Below the pieces are notes generated by a model. That model did not search any database. It had not been told where the DNA came from and was given only the letters and a program-made list of their open reading frames with translations. From Lachnospiraceae bacterium (GTDB lineage Bacteria > Bacillota > Clostridia > Lachnospirales > Lachnospiraceae), in contig JAUNIX010000001.1 in assembly GCA_030523275.1 (NCBI GenBank), positions 1 to 64,000 of the forward strand: a DNA stretch of 64,000 nt. Reading direction: 5' to 3'. Below are positions 8,903 to 17,635 of the stretch, one piece after another (the stretch's first letter is position 1; the number at the start of each line of letters is the position of its first letter). Position numbers and translations under genes: made by a program.

Positions 8903-9025
8903 TTGAAATGTAAATAATTGTATGATAAGATAATGATTAGAAAGGGATGAAGCATCGAAGCCTTTCATCTGGAATTCTATGTTGCTCTTAATAATGACTA
9001 TCCCCATTTCGTAGAACATTCAGAT
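8903..9025 (+). ncRNA. Candidate structured RNA in the maf-pyrG gap
   Basis: The 333-base gap contains a promoter-like TTGAAA (8903-8908), 17 bases, TAAGAT (8926-8931). The expected start, near 8938, coincides with the first of two adjacent hairpins: GAAAGG (8940-8945) with CCTTTC (8961-8966), containing an inner GATG/CATC, and ATCTGGAATTCTATG (8967-8981) with CGTAGAACATTCAGAT (9010-9025). There is no T-run terminator directly behind. I know no family that matches; antisense, sRNA or a leader for pyrG are all open. Beyond 9030 the gap holds only AT-rich DNA with a TATAAT at 9166-9171 that may start the pyrG transcript. Confidence 0.35.
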
Positions 9026-9227
9026 ATATACCAATCCAATAGATAATGACACAAAACAATTCCTTAAAACAATTACATATTTTATTCTTTCATTTGGTGG
9101 AGATGCAGATTCCTTTTCTTTTTTAGGAATTATGAAAAACACTAGAAAAATCTTTACTTTCTATGTATAATGTGATAGTATTGTGACTTAATTGTAAAGG
9201 TTTTGTATATAAACGGGAGGATAAATC

Positions 9228-10841
9228 ATGCCAGTGAAATATGTATTTGTAACCGGTGGAGTTGTATCTGGTTTAGGAAAAGGAATTACGGCTGCTTCTC
9301 TTGGAAGATTATTAAAAGCCAGAGGATATAAGGTGACAAGTCAAAAATTTGATCCATATATCAATATTGACCCAGGTACGATGAATCCAATTCAGCATGG
9401 AGAGGTATTCGTAACGGATGATGGAGCAGAAACAGATCTTGATTTGGGGCATTATGAAAGATTTATCGATGAAGGATTAAATAAAAAGTCAAATGTCACG
9501 ACTGGAAAAGTATATTGGAGTGTACTTTCCAAAGAACGTCGTGGTGATTTTGGTGGTAATACTGTACAGGTTATTCCACATATTACAAATGAGATCAAAA
9601 GCCGATTTTATCGTGGCAGTGAGGTTGAGACAGCACAGGAAGTTGCGATTATTGAAATTGGAGGTACAGTTGGCGATATTGAAAGTCAGCCTTTCTTGGA
9701 GGCACTTAGACAATTTCAGCATGAAGTGGGCAGAGAAAACTGTATTTTGATCCATGTAACTTTGATTCCTTATTTAAAGGCATCGAAAGAGTTGAAGACA
9801 AAACCAACGCAGGCAAGTGTAAAAGATTTACAGGGAATGGGAATTCAGCCGGATATTCTTGTATGTCGTTCTGATTACCCGTTGGATCAGGCAATTCGCA
9901 GTAAGATTGCACAATTTTGTAATGTAGAATATAGTCATGTTATCCAGAATCTGGATGCAGAAGTATTATATGAAGTTCCATTGATGATGGAACAAGAAAA
10001 ACTGGCTCATGTTGCTTGTGAATGTCTGAAACTACCATGTCCAGAGCCAGACTTGGCAGATTGGATTCAGATGATCAATAGTTGGAAGAACCCAAAACAT
10101 AAAGTAGAGGTTGCACTAGTTGGAAAATATGTCAGTCTGCATGATGCTTATATTAGCGTGGTAGAATCCTTAAAGCATGGTGGCGTTGCTAATGACACAG
10201 ATGTTGAGATTAAATGGGTAGATTCTGAGAGAGTCAGCTCCTATAATGTAAAAGAAGTTCTTGGAAATGTGGATGCGATTATTGTACCAGGTGGTTTTGG
10301 TGATCGTGGTATTGAAGGTATGATCGAATCAATCAAATTTGCAAGAGAAAATCATATTCCTTATTTAGGACTTTGTCTCGGTATGCAGCTTACTCTAGTA
10401 GAATACGCACGTAATGTGATTGGATGGAAAGATGCTCATAGTCATGAGTTTAGTCAGACAACAAGTCATCCGGTGATCCATATTATGCCAGATCAGGACG
10501 GAGTAACAGATTTAGGTGGTACGTTACGTCTGGGATCTTACCCTTGTATTTTGGCAGATGGCTCTAAAGCATATGAAATGTATGGAGAAAAGGAAATCCA
10601 TGAACGTCATAGACATCGATATGAGGTAAACAATGCGTATAGAGATACATTTGTAGAACATGGAATGGCTTTATCGGGATGTTCTCCAGATGGAAGAATT
10701 GTAGAAATGATCGAAATTCCATCTCATCCATGGTTTGTGGCTACACAGGCACATCCTGAATTTAAATCACGACCAAACAAAGCTCATCCATTATTTAAAG
10801 GCTTTATCAAAGCTGCTTTGGAATATCAGCAAGGAAAATAA
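9228..10841 (+). CDS. pyrG: CTP synthase
   Basis: A 537-residue two-domain enzyme that makes CTP from UTP, ATP and glutamine. The N-terminal synthetase domain begins [23 protein letters not shown], and carries [30 protein letters not shown]. The C-terminal class I glutamine amidotransferase has the nucleophile motif GLCLGMQL and the His/Glu pair in AHPEF. Length matches the family. Start ATG 9228 follows CGGGAGG. Monocistronic, with a strong terminator seven bases behind the stop. Confidence 0.98.
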   Translation: MPVKYVFVTGGVVSGLGKGITAASLGRLLKARGYKVTSQKFDPYINIDPGTMNPIQHGEVFVTDDGAETDLDLGHYERFIDEGLNKKSNVTTGKVYWSVLSKERRGDFGGNTVQVIPHITNEIKSRFYRGSEVETAQEVAIIEIGGTVGDIESQPFLEALRQFQHEVGRENCILIHVTLIPYLKASKELKTKPTQASVKDLQGMGIQPDILVCRSDYPLDQAIRSKIAQFCNVEYSHVIQNLDAEVLYEVPLMMEQEKLAHVACECLKLPCPEPDLADWIQMINSWKNPKHKVEVALVGKYVSLHDAYISVVESLKHGGVANDTDVEIKWVDSERVSSYNVKEVLGNVDAIIVPGGFGDRGIEGMIESIKFARENHIPYLGLCLGMQLTLVEYARNVIGWKDAHSHEFSQTTSHPVIHIMPDQDGVTDLGGTLRLGSYPCILADGSKAYEMYGEKEIHERHRHRYEVNNAYRDTFVEHGMALSGCSPDGRIVEMIEIPSHPWFVATQAHPEFKSRPNKAHPLFKGFIKAALEYQQGK

Positions 10842-10847
10842 TTTAAG

Positions 10848-10882
10848 ACTGTTCCTACAAATGTTGTGGGAACGGTTTTTTT
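10848..10882 (+). terminator. Intrinsic terminator of pyrG
   Basis: A 13-bp stem (ACTGTTCCTACAA with TTGTGGGAACGGT, loop ATG) and seven T. Confidence 0.95.
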
Positions 10883-10883
10883 A

Positions 10884-10954
10884 TTTCATAGAAAATTACG
10901 TTGTAATTTCTATGAAGAGGATGCAATCAGATGCATGCGGACTTATCTGCTTTG
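10884..10954 (+). repeat. Structured interspersed repeat, copy A (internally deleted)
   Basis: Begins with the family's palindrome (10884-10916, core ATTACGTTGTAAT), continues with GAGGATGCAATCAGATGCAT, then jumps straight to the family's right end (GCGGACTTATCTGC at 10937-10950). The roughly 110 bases between are missing relative to copies B and C. It starts one base after the T run of the pyrG terminator. Confidence 0.85.
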
Positions 10955-10980
10955 ATGAAAAATATATGGAGGAACAGAAA

Positions 10981-11925
10981 TTGGAGACAAAATGGAAGAA
11001 AAAATCTGTGGTATTTATTATGGCGGTGATTGCAACCCTTTTATGGGGAAGTGCGTATCCAAGTATTAAAGTTGGATATGAGATGTTTGCGATTGCTGAT
11101 CAAGATATTGGGAGTAAGATTTTATTCGCGGGATATCGATTTGCAGCAGCAGGGATTTTAGTGTGGCTGTTTTTTCTTCTTTCAAAAAAGGAGAACGACA
11201 AATTGCATATTGCAACGTCTAATTGCGGTAAAAGTCGATTGAAGATAATTATATCCTGGTTTTTACTTGGATTGATGCAGACAACAATACAGTACATTTT
11301 CTTTTATCTTGGATTAGCGAATACGACAGGAGCAAAAGGCTCGATTGTAAATTCGTCAGGCGCATTTTTTGGTGTTGTGCTGGCTCCGCTATTTTATCCG
11401 GATGATAAATTAAGTATACGCAAGATCATTGGTTGTCTGGTGGGATTTGCCGGCATTATTTTGATCAATTTAGATGGTAGCAGTTTAGCTGGGTTTAAGT
11501 TGACAGGAGAAGGATTTATACTGATTGCAGCATTGGCGCAGACCCTTGCCTCTTTTTATAGTAAAAAACTGGTGAAGGATATGGATGTGATGGCTGTTAC
11601 CGGAAGTCAGCTATTTTTAGGAGGAATTCCTTTATTGGTCATTGGGTATGGTATGGGAGGAAAATTAGTGCCAAATCTAACGGGAATGTTGCTTTTAGGC
11701 TATATGGCATTACTTTCATCGGTGGCATTTACGATTTGGACGCAGCTACTGAAATATAATCCTGCCAGTGAGATAACGTTTTATAATCTCTTTATTCCAG
11801 TGTTTGGTACCATTTTATCCGGGATTTTTCTTGGTGAGCGGATATTTACGGTTATAAATATTCTTTCGATTGTATGTGTCTGTCTGGGAATTGTATTTGT
11901 AAATAAAAGTGGAAAAAGTAGTTAA
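10981..11925 (+). CDS. EamA/DMT-family transporter
   Basis: A 314-residue inner-membrane drug/metabolite transporter with ten predicted helices in two EamA repeats: first repeat opens FIMAVIATLLWGSAYPSIKVG, second repeat opens GEGFILIAALAQTLASFYSKKLV. The frame is open much further upstream into pyrG, but GGAGGA at 10968-10973 stands seven bases before TTG 10981, which I take as the start; ATG 10966 has no ribosome site. Substrate unknown; family members export amino acids, nucleotides or toxic metabolites. The gap to truA is 33 bases, so the two may be cotranscribed. Confidence 0.88.
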   Translation: METKWKKKSVVFIMAVIATLLWGSAYPSIKVGYEMFAIADQDIGSKILFAGYRFAAAGILVWLFFLLSKKENDKLHIATSNCGKSRLKIIISWFLLGLMQTTIQYIFFYLGLANTTGAKGSIVNSSGAFFGVVLAPLFYPDDKLSIRKIIGCLVGFAGIILINLDGSSLAGFKLTGEGFILIAALAQTLASFYSKKLVKDMDVMAVTGSQLFLGGIPLLVIGYGMGGKLVPNLTGMLLLGYMALLSSVAFTIWTQLLKYNPASEITFYNLFIPVFGTILSGIFLGERIFTVINILSIVCVCLGIVFVNKSGKSS

Positions 11926-11958
11926 TGTGTCATTTGATGAAAATGGGAAGGAGAATCC

Positions 11959-12699
11959 ATGAGAAATATTCGGCTTAAAATCTGTTACGAAGGTACGAGA
12001 TATCAGGGGTGGCAGAGGCAAAAGACAACTGGAAATACAATACAGGGAAAACTGGAAGATATTTTGACGAAAATGACAGGTGAGGATATAGAGATTCATG
12101 GCTCTGGGAGAACAGACGCTGGTGTACACGCAAGAGCACAGGTGGCAAATTTTAAGAGCCATACGACAATGTCTGAATATGAGATCAAGGAATATTTAAA
12201 TCAATATTTACCACTTGATATTGGAGTAACCGAAGTCAAAGAAGTTTCCCCGCGTTTTCATAGCCGTTTAAATGTAATTGGCAAACGTTATATTTATCGT
12301 GTGTGGAATAGCAGTGAGCATAATGTATTTGAGAGAAAATATATGTATCCATTTCTTGGTGAATTGGATTTTGAGCAAATGAATCTGGCAGCTGAGCAAC
12401 TGCTGGGTACCCATGATTTTCAAAGTTTTTGTGGAAAGAAAATAAAAAAGAAATCGACAGTTCGAACGATTAAAAAGTTAGAAATTAAGCGTATTGGTCC
12501 AGAAATCCGTTTTATTTACGAGGGGGATGGATTTTTGTTTCATATGGTGCGTATTTTGACGGGTACTTTGCTGGAAATTGGAACTGGAGAAATGAAAGTA
12601 GAAGAACTTTCTGGTATTTTAGAGAGTCGATTGCGTGAAAAGGCTGGACGAACAGCTCCAGCTTGTGGATTGATTTTGGATGAAGTATTTTATGATTAA
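11959..12699 (+). CDS. truA: tRNA pseudouridine synthase A
   Basis: A 246-residue enzyme that forms pseudouridine at positions 38-40 of the tRNA anticodon arm. The catalytic Asp53 is in GSGRTDAGVHA; the start LKICYEGTRYQGWQRQ and the C-terminal FLFHMVRILTGTLLEIG motif are typical. Starts at ATG 11959 behind GGAAGGAG. Confidence 0.97.
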   Translation: MRNIRLKICYEGTRYQGWQRQKTTGNTIQGKLEDILTKMTGEDIEIHGSGRTDAGVHARAQVANFKSHTTMSEYEIKEYLNQYLPLDIGVTEVKEVSPRFHSRLNVIGKRYIYRVWNSSEHNVFERKYMYPFLGELDFEQMNLAAEQLLGTHDFQSFCGKKIKKKSTVRTIKKLEIKRIGPEIRFIYEGDGFLFHMVRILTGTLLEIGTGEMKVEELSGILESRLREKAGRTAPACGLILDEVFYD

Positions 12700-12700
12700 G

Positions 12701-12729
12701 AGCGCCTCCTTTTTAGGAGACGCTTTTTT
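12701..12729 (+). terminator. Intrinsic terminator of truA
   Basis: AGCGCCTCCT / AGGAGACGCT stem (one mismatch) with six T. Confidence 0.9.
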
Positions 12730-12911
12730 GTTTCATAGGAAATTACGTTGTAATTTCCATGAAACAAAAAAGCTCCGCGAGGATGCGACCAGATGCATAA
12801 GGTAATAAGACTGCTTACAGCAGTCTGCATCTGGCGCACAAAGCGGAGCAAGTCCCTCAGGGACTGAGGGATTTAGGGAGTTCGAGGCGGACTTGTCCGC
12901 TTTTGTTCTTT
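12730..12911 (+). repeat. Structured interspersed repeat, copy B (full length)
   Basis: About 182 bases. The left palindrome (12730-12765) is followed by a long nested stem: GCTCCGC (12772-12778) with GCGGAGC (12843-12849), CCAGATGC with GCATCTGG, and an apical AGACTGCT/AGCAGTCT hairpin. Next come hairpins AGTCCCT/AGGGACT and GCGGAC/GTCCGC. The flanks AACAAAA and TTTTGTT can close the whole element. It begins directly behind the truA terminator. The open frame on the minus strand here is a by-product of the repeat. Confidence 0.9.
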
Positions 12912-12989
12912 CAATTTTCTGAAATTGCAATATAATTTCTATGGAGTATATTTCATTTATTAAGAAAGAATAAAATTTAAAGAATGTCG

Positions 12990-13060
12990 TTGACATTTGT
13001 TCTAGTCTGAGTATAATAGATGATTACAGTGATATTTAACTAAGTTAACAATTGAATATC
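12990..13060 (+). promoter_or_regulatory. Promoter and probable MarR operator
   Basis: TTGACA (12990-12995), 16 bases, TATAAT (13012-13017). Downstream an inverted repeat GATATT (13031-13036) / AATATC (13055-13060) encloses a smaller TTAAC-TAA-GTTAA palindrome, which suits autorepression by the MarR protein that follows. Confidence 0.7.
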
Positions 13061-13095
13061 CAACAAATTTGATAGAATGGGAAAGGAGAATCATG

Positions 13096-13560
13096 ATGGA
13101 AAAAGAGCGTATACAGAAGTTTGAATTAATGATGAACAAAATGCGTCTGATATTTTCCAGAATACGAGGAGATTTAGAACTTCCACAGGGGGAACTGGCA
13201 GCATTGATCACGATTGCTGAGCGTTCACGTCGAATGGAAAGTGGTGAGAATATGTCTGCTTCTACCTCTGATATTGCGAAGCATATGGGTGCAACGATGC
13301 CGGCGACATCAAAGGTGATTCGCAATCTTTCAATGAAAGGATATATTAGGCAGGTTCAGAGCCAATATGATCGCAGAGTCATGCATTTGGCATTGACAGA
13401 AAAGGGAAAAGCAATTTTGGACAACGAAATTTATAAACGACAAGATCTGATGAAAGGCGTTTTGCATAAATTTGGGGAAGAAAAGACAGAACAGTTGCTT
13501 GACCTGATGACAGAATTATTAGTTCTGATGGAGAAGGAGGCAGAGGAGAAAGATGACTAG
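13096..13560 (+). CDS. MarR-family regulator of the ABC exporter
   Basis: A 154-residue winged-helix regulator. The DNA-binding region includes TSDIAKHMGATMPATSKVIRNLSMKGYI and the wing SQYDRRVMHLALTEKGKAIL; coiled helices at both ends should form the dimer. AAGGAG at 13083-13088 gives seven-base spacing to ATG 13096 (ATG 13093 is the alternative). Overlaps the first ABC gene by eight bases, so it is cotranscribed with and probably represses the exporter. Confidence 0.93.
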   Translation: MEKERIQKFELMMNKMRLIFSRIRGDLELPQGELAALITIAERSRRMESGENMSASTSDIAKHMGATMPATSKVIRNLSMKGYIRQVQSQYDRRVMHLALTEKGKAILDNEIYKRQDLMKGVLHKFGEEKTEQLLDLMTELLVLMEKEAEEKDD

Positions 13561-15697
13561 AATTTTGAAATTCGCCAAAAAGCGCTGGTATTTGATGATT
13601 TTAATTGTCGTATTGTTAATTGGTCAGGCGTATTGCGAATTGACCTTGCCACAGTATACATCAAACATTGTAAATGTGGGAATCCAATATAAAGGGATTG
13701 AACGAACGATACCAGAAGTTGTTCGACCAGAAACTTTTCAGGGATTATTGTCAATGATCGACAGGAAAGACCAAGAGATTGTCAAAGATGTATATGAATT
13801 AAAGAAAAAGAAATCAGATAAAGATTTACAAAAATTATATCCGTTATTAAAAAGCAGTGATTTATATGTTTTAAATTATGATGATATGGACGAAGATACT
13901 GCAGATGAAGTAACGGATATAGTGACAGATGCAGAACTCAAGTTGCTTGAAATGATGTCAGCACAAGCTGGAAGCCAGAAGTCACAGCAGATGAAACATG
14001 TGGATATGGATCAGTTAAAAGATGTGATGGGAGATTCTTTGGCAATCGCGTTTATTCAACAGGAATACGATGCCATTGGTATTGATATGGATCAGTATCA
14101 GATGAATTATCTGAAAAAATCGGCGGTTACCATGACCGCTCTTGCATTTGGAAGTATGGTTATGGCAATTTTAGTTACACTCGTTGCATCTCGTCTTGCA
14201 GCAGTAACCAGCAAAGAATTAAGAGACCGTATTTTCCGCAAAGTGGTATCTTTTTCAAATGAAGAGATGAATCATTTTTCAACGGCATCATTGATCACAA
14301 GATGTACCAATGACGTGCAACAGATTCAGATGGTCATGGTTATGATGTTCCGAATGGTATTGTATGCACCGATCATTGGAATTGGTGGAATTTTCAAGGT
14401 GTTAAAAACGGATACATCAATGGTGTGGATTATCGCACTGGCAGTAGTCTTATTAATTGGAATTGTTATGCTTTTGATGTCTGTGACAATGCCAAAATTT
14501 AAGATGATGCAAGATTTAGTAGACCGTGTAAATTTGGTCGCAAGAGAGATTTTAACAGGTATTCCGGTTATCCGAGCATTCAGCCGTGAAAAATACGAAG
14601 AACAGAGATTTGATGTAGCAAATAAAAATTTGATGAAGACACAGTTATTTACGACACGTATGATGACATTCATGATGCCAACGATGATGTTTATTATGAA
14701 TGGAGTTTCTGTATTGATCATTTGGGTGGGATCCCATGGAGTTGATACTGGAACGATCCAGGTTGGAGATATGATGGCATTTATCACTTATACAATGCAG
14801 ATTATTATGGCATTCTTAATGCTTACAATGATTTCTATCATGCTTCCACGTGCATCGGTTGCAGCAGAACGTATTGATGAAATCTTAGAATCTGAAACAT
14901 TGATTACAGATGCCAAGGATGCAAGTGACATAACAGGTGCTGGAGAAGTAGAATTCCATGATGTAAGTTTTGCTTATCCTGGAGCAGAGGAAGAAGTAAT
15001 CAAACATATTAGCTTTACAGCCAAACCGGGACAGACAACTGCGATTATCGGAAGTACTGGTAGCGGAAAATCAACAATGATTCGTTTGATTCCAAGATTG
15101 TTTGATGTAACAGAGGGAAGCATTACAATCGATGGCACAGATATCCGTCAGATAAAATTAGAGGAACTTCGTCGTAATATTGGTTTTGTACCACAAAAAG
15201 GATTATTGTTCTCAGGAACGATTGATTCAAACTTACGTTTTGGCGCTGAGGATGCACCGGCAGAGCAGATTGAGAAAGCTGCCCAGATTGCTCAGGCAAC
15301 CGAATTTATTGATTCAAAACCAGAAAGATTTGAATCTCCGATCGCTCAGGGTGGAAGCAATGTCTCTGGTGGACAAAAACAACGTCTTGCAATTGCAAGA
15401 GCGATTGCAAAAAATCCGAAAATCTATATTTTTGATGATAGTTTCTCTGCGCTTGACTATAAAACTGATGTAGCACTTAGAAAAGCGTTAAATCAGGAGG
15501 TTGGAGACGCGACAGTTTTAATTGTTGCTCAACGAATTAGCACAATTCTTCATGCAGATAAGATACTGGTACTTGATGAAGGAAGAATTGTTGGTCAGGG
15601 AACACATGAAGAATTACTGAAAACAAATCAAGTATATCAGGAAATTGCCCGCAGTCAGTTAAGTCAAAAGGAATTAGATAGAAATGAGGAGGTGTAA
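13553..15697 (+). CDS. Heterodimeric ABC exporter half, degenerate-site subunit
   Basis: A 714-residue fused membrane/ATPase half-transporter: type IV exporter membrane domain (about 10-430, with an unusual insert of some 130 residues between the first two helices, roughly 35-190) then a nucleotide-binding domain. Walker A GSTGSGKS starts at Gly500 and the signature SGGQ at Ser605. The catalytic Glu after Walker B is Asp629 (IFDDS), and the switch His is Gln660 (VAQR). These are the hallmarks of the non-hydrolysing site partner in LmrCD/BmrCD-type exporters. Probably a multidrug or lipid exporter with the next gene. Confidence 0.93.
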   Translation: MTRILKFAKKRWYLMILIVVLLIGQAYCELTLPQYTSNIVNVGIQYKGIERTIPEVVRPETFQGLLSMIDRKDQEIVKDVYELKKKKSDKDLQKLYPLLKSSDLYVLNYDDMDEDTADEVTDIVTDAELKLLEMMSAQAGSQKSQQMKHVDMDQLKDVMGDSLAIAFIQQEYDAIGIDMDQYQMNYLKKSAVTMTALAFGSMVMAILVTLVASRLAAVTSKELRDRIFRKVVSFSNEEMNHFSTASLITRCTNDVQQIQMVMVMMFRMVLYAPIIGIGGIFKVLKTDTSMVWIIALAVVLLIGIVMLLMSVTMPKFKMMQDLVDRVNLVAREILTGIPVIRAFSREKYEEQRFDVANKNLMKTQLFTTRMMTFMMPTMMFIMNGVSVLIIWVGSHGVDTGTIQVGDMMAFITYTMQIIMAFLMLTMISIMLPRASVAAERIDEILESETLITDAKDASDITGAGEVEFHDVSFAYPGAEEEVIKHISFTAKPGQTTAIIGSTGSGKSTMIRLIPRLFDVTEGSITIDGTDIRQIKLEELRRNIGFVPQKGLLFSGTIDSNLRFGAEDAPAEQIEKAAQIAQATEFIDSKPERFESPIAQGGSNVSGGQKQRLAIARAIAKNPKIYIFDDSFSALDYKTDVALRKALNQEVGDATVLIVAQRISTILHADKILVLDEGRIVGQGTHEELLKTNQVYQEIARSQLSQKELDRNEEV

Positions 15698-15700
15698 GTC

Positions 15701-17563
15701 ATGGCAGGAAGAAGACACAGAGGTCCGGGAGCTGCAGCTGCACCTGCAGAAAAAGCAAAAGATTTTAAAGGTACATTTAAAAAATTAGTAAATTATTTAA
15801 GCCGCTATCATTTGGCAATCATTATTGTGATTTTATTTACGATTGGAAGTACACTATTTAACATCGTAGGTCCCAAAATTCTTGGTAAGGCGACCACAGA
15901 AGTATTTAATGGTTTGATCAGTAAGATACAAGGTGGAGCCGGTATTGATTTTGATAAGATTGCAAAGATTCTTTTGACATTGCTTTGCTTATATTTGATT
16001 AGTTCTATCTTTAGTTATATTCAGGGATTTATTATGGCAAGCGTTTCTCAGAATGTTGCTTATAATCTGAGAAAAGAAATATCAGAGAAAATTAATCGTT
16101 TGCCAATGAATTTCTATGATAAAACGACTTATGGAGAGGTCTTATCAAGGATCACCAATGATGTTGATACGCTTGGAATGGGACTGAACCAGACGATGCA
16201 TCAGTTGATCACATCAGTTGCAACGATCATTGGGGTCTTTATTATGATGATGTCGATCAGTCCATTGATGACATTGATTGCAGTTATTACGCTACCAGTA
16301 TCGGCAATCTTAGTTATGTTGGTCGTAAAACGTTCACAGAAATATTTCATGGCTCAGCAGGAATATTTAGGTCATGTCAATGGTCAGATTGAAGAAGTTT
16401 TTGGTGGACACGGTATTGTTAAATTATTTAATAAAGAAGAAACTGTTTTACATGAATTTGAAACAACAAATGAAGTTTTATATCAGTCTGCATGGAAATC
16501 ACAGTTTTTATCTGGATTAATGCAGCCAGTTATGGCCTTTGTCGGTAACTTAGGATATGTAGCAGTTGTTGTCATCGGTGGATACTTAAGCATCAAGGGA
16601 ACGATCGAAGTTGGTGATATTCAGTCCTTTATCCAGTATGTGAAACAGTTTACACAGCCTGTATCTCAGTTAGCACAGGTATCTAATATGTTACAGTCTA
16701 CCATGGCTGCATCGGAACGTGTATTTGAGTTTTTAGATGGACCGGAAGAAGAACAGGAATCATTTATGCATGAGACATTAATCGATCCGGAAACTGGAAA
16801 GGAAAGAAATGTAACACCAGATGATCTGACAGGTGAAGTTGCATTTGAACATGTAAACTTTGGTTACACCAGAGATAAGAGAATCATAAATGATTTTAAT
16901 GTTCAGGTAAAACCAGGACAGAAAATTGCGATTGTTGGACCGACTGGGGCTGGTAAGACAACACTTGTAAAATTATTGATGCGTTTTTATGATATTGACG
17001 ATGGAGCAATTACGTTAAATGGTTACGATGTACAGGGATTTGACCGTTCTGAATTAAGAGAGGCTTTCGGTATGGTACTACAGGATACATGGTTATTTAA
17101 AGGCACGATCATGGAGAATATCCGTTATGGAAGACTGGAAGCGACCGATGAAGAAGTCATTGAGGCAGCAAAGGCAGCACATGTACACCATTTTATTCAG
17201 ACACTTGCAGATGGATATAATACGGAATTAAATGAAGAGGCATCCAATATTTCTCAGGGGCAGAAGCAGTTGCTTACGATTGCCCGTGCCATTTTGGCAG
17301 ATAATAAGATCTTGATCTTAGATGAGGCGACAAGTTCTGTTGATACGAGAACCGAAGTATTGATTCAGGAAGCAATGGATAATCTGATGAGAGGACGAAC
17401 CAGTTTTGTTATTGCTCATCGTTTATCAACGATCAAAAATGCAGATGTGATTTTGGTATTAAAAGATGGTGATGTCATCGAACAAGGTAATCACGAAGAA
17501 TTGATGGCACAGAAGGGATTCTACTGCGATTTATATAATTCTCAGTTTGAAGAGACAGCTTAA
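15701..17563 (+). CDS. Heterodimeric ABC exporter half, catalytic-site subunit
   Basis: A 620-residue half-transporter, three bases behind its partner. Six-helix membrane domain (about 30-345), then the ATPase domain with Walker A GPTGAGKT from Gly413, canonical Asp541-Glu542 (LDEATSS) and switch His573. Its signature is altered to ISQGQKQ (from Ser518), which pairs across the dimer with the Asp629 site of the first subunit. So the alterations all fall at one composite ATP site, as in characterised heterodimeric exporters. Basic, Ala-rich N-terminus precedes the membrane. Confidence 0.94.
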   Translation: MAGRRHRGPGAAAAPAEKAKDFKGTFKKLVNYLSRYHLAIIIVILFTIGSTLFNIVGPKILGKATTEVFNGLISKIQGGAGIDFDKIAKILLTLLCLYLISSIFSYIQGFIMASVSQNVAYNLRKEISEKINRLPMNFYDKTTYGEVLSRITNDVDTLGMGLNQTMHQLITSVATIIGVFIMMMSISPLMTLIAVITLPVSAILVMLVVKRSQKYFMAQQEYLGHVNGQIEEVFGGHGIVKLFNKEETVLHEFETTNEVLYQSAWKSQFLSGLMQPVMAFVGNLGYVAVVVIGGYLSIKGTIEVGDIQSFIQYVKQFTQPVSQLAQVSNMLQSTMAASERVFEFLDGPEEEQESFMHETLIDPETGKERNVTPDDLTGEVAFEHVNFGYTRDKRIINDFNVQVKPGQKIAIVGPTGAGKTTLVKLLMRFYDIDDGAITLNGYDVQGFDRSELREAFGMVLQDTWLFKGTIMENIRYGRLEATDEEVIEAAKAAHVHHFIQTLADGYNTELNEEASNISQGQKQLLTIARAILADNKILILDEATSSVDTRTEVLIQEAMDNLMRGRTSFVIAHRLSTIKNADVILVLKDGDVIEQGNHEELMAQKGFYCDLYNSQFEETA

Positions 17564-17575
17564 ATATGCTATAAT
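17547..17575 (+). promoter_or_regulatory. Promoter within the 3' end of the ABC gene
   Basis: TTGAAG (17547-17552), 17 bases, TATAAT (17570-17575), placing the mutase gene under its own start. Confidence 0.6.
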
Positions 17576-17635
17576 AACCATAAGTATGTATGGTAAGGTT
17601 GATAGGAGTAATTGGCTGTAAAAAGGAGAAAAAAT

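Noticed and set aside
10735-10980. Long upstream extension of the EamA gene into pyrG
   Set aside because: Would overlap pyrG, its terminator and repeat copy A. The ribosome site fits TTG 10981.
12733-12996. Minus-strand open frames in repeat copies B and C
   Set aside because: Their similarity to each other comes from the shared repeat DNA. No ribosome site, and the frame is lost in copies A and D.
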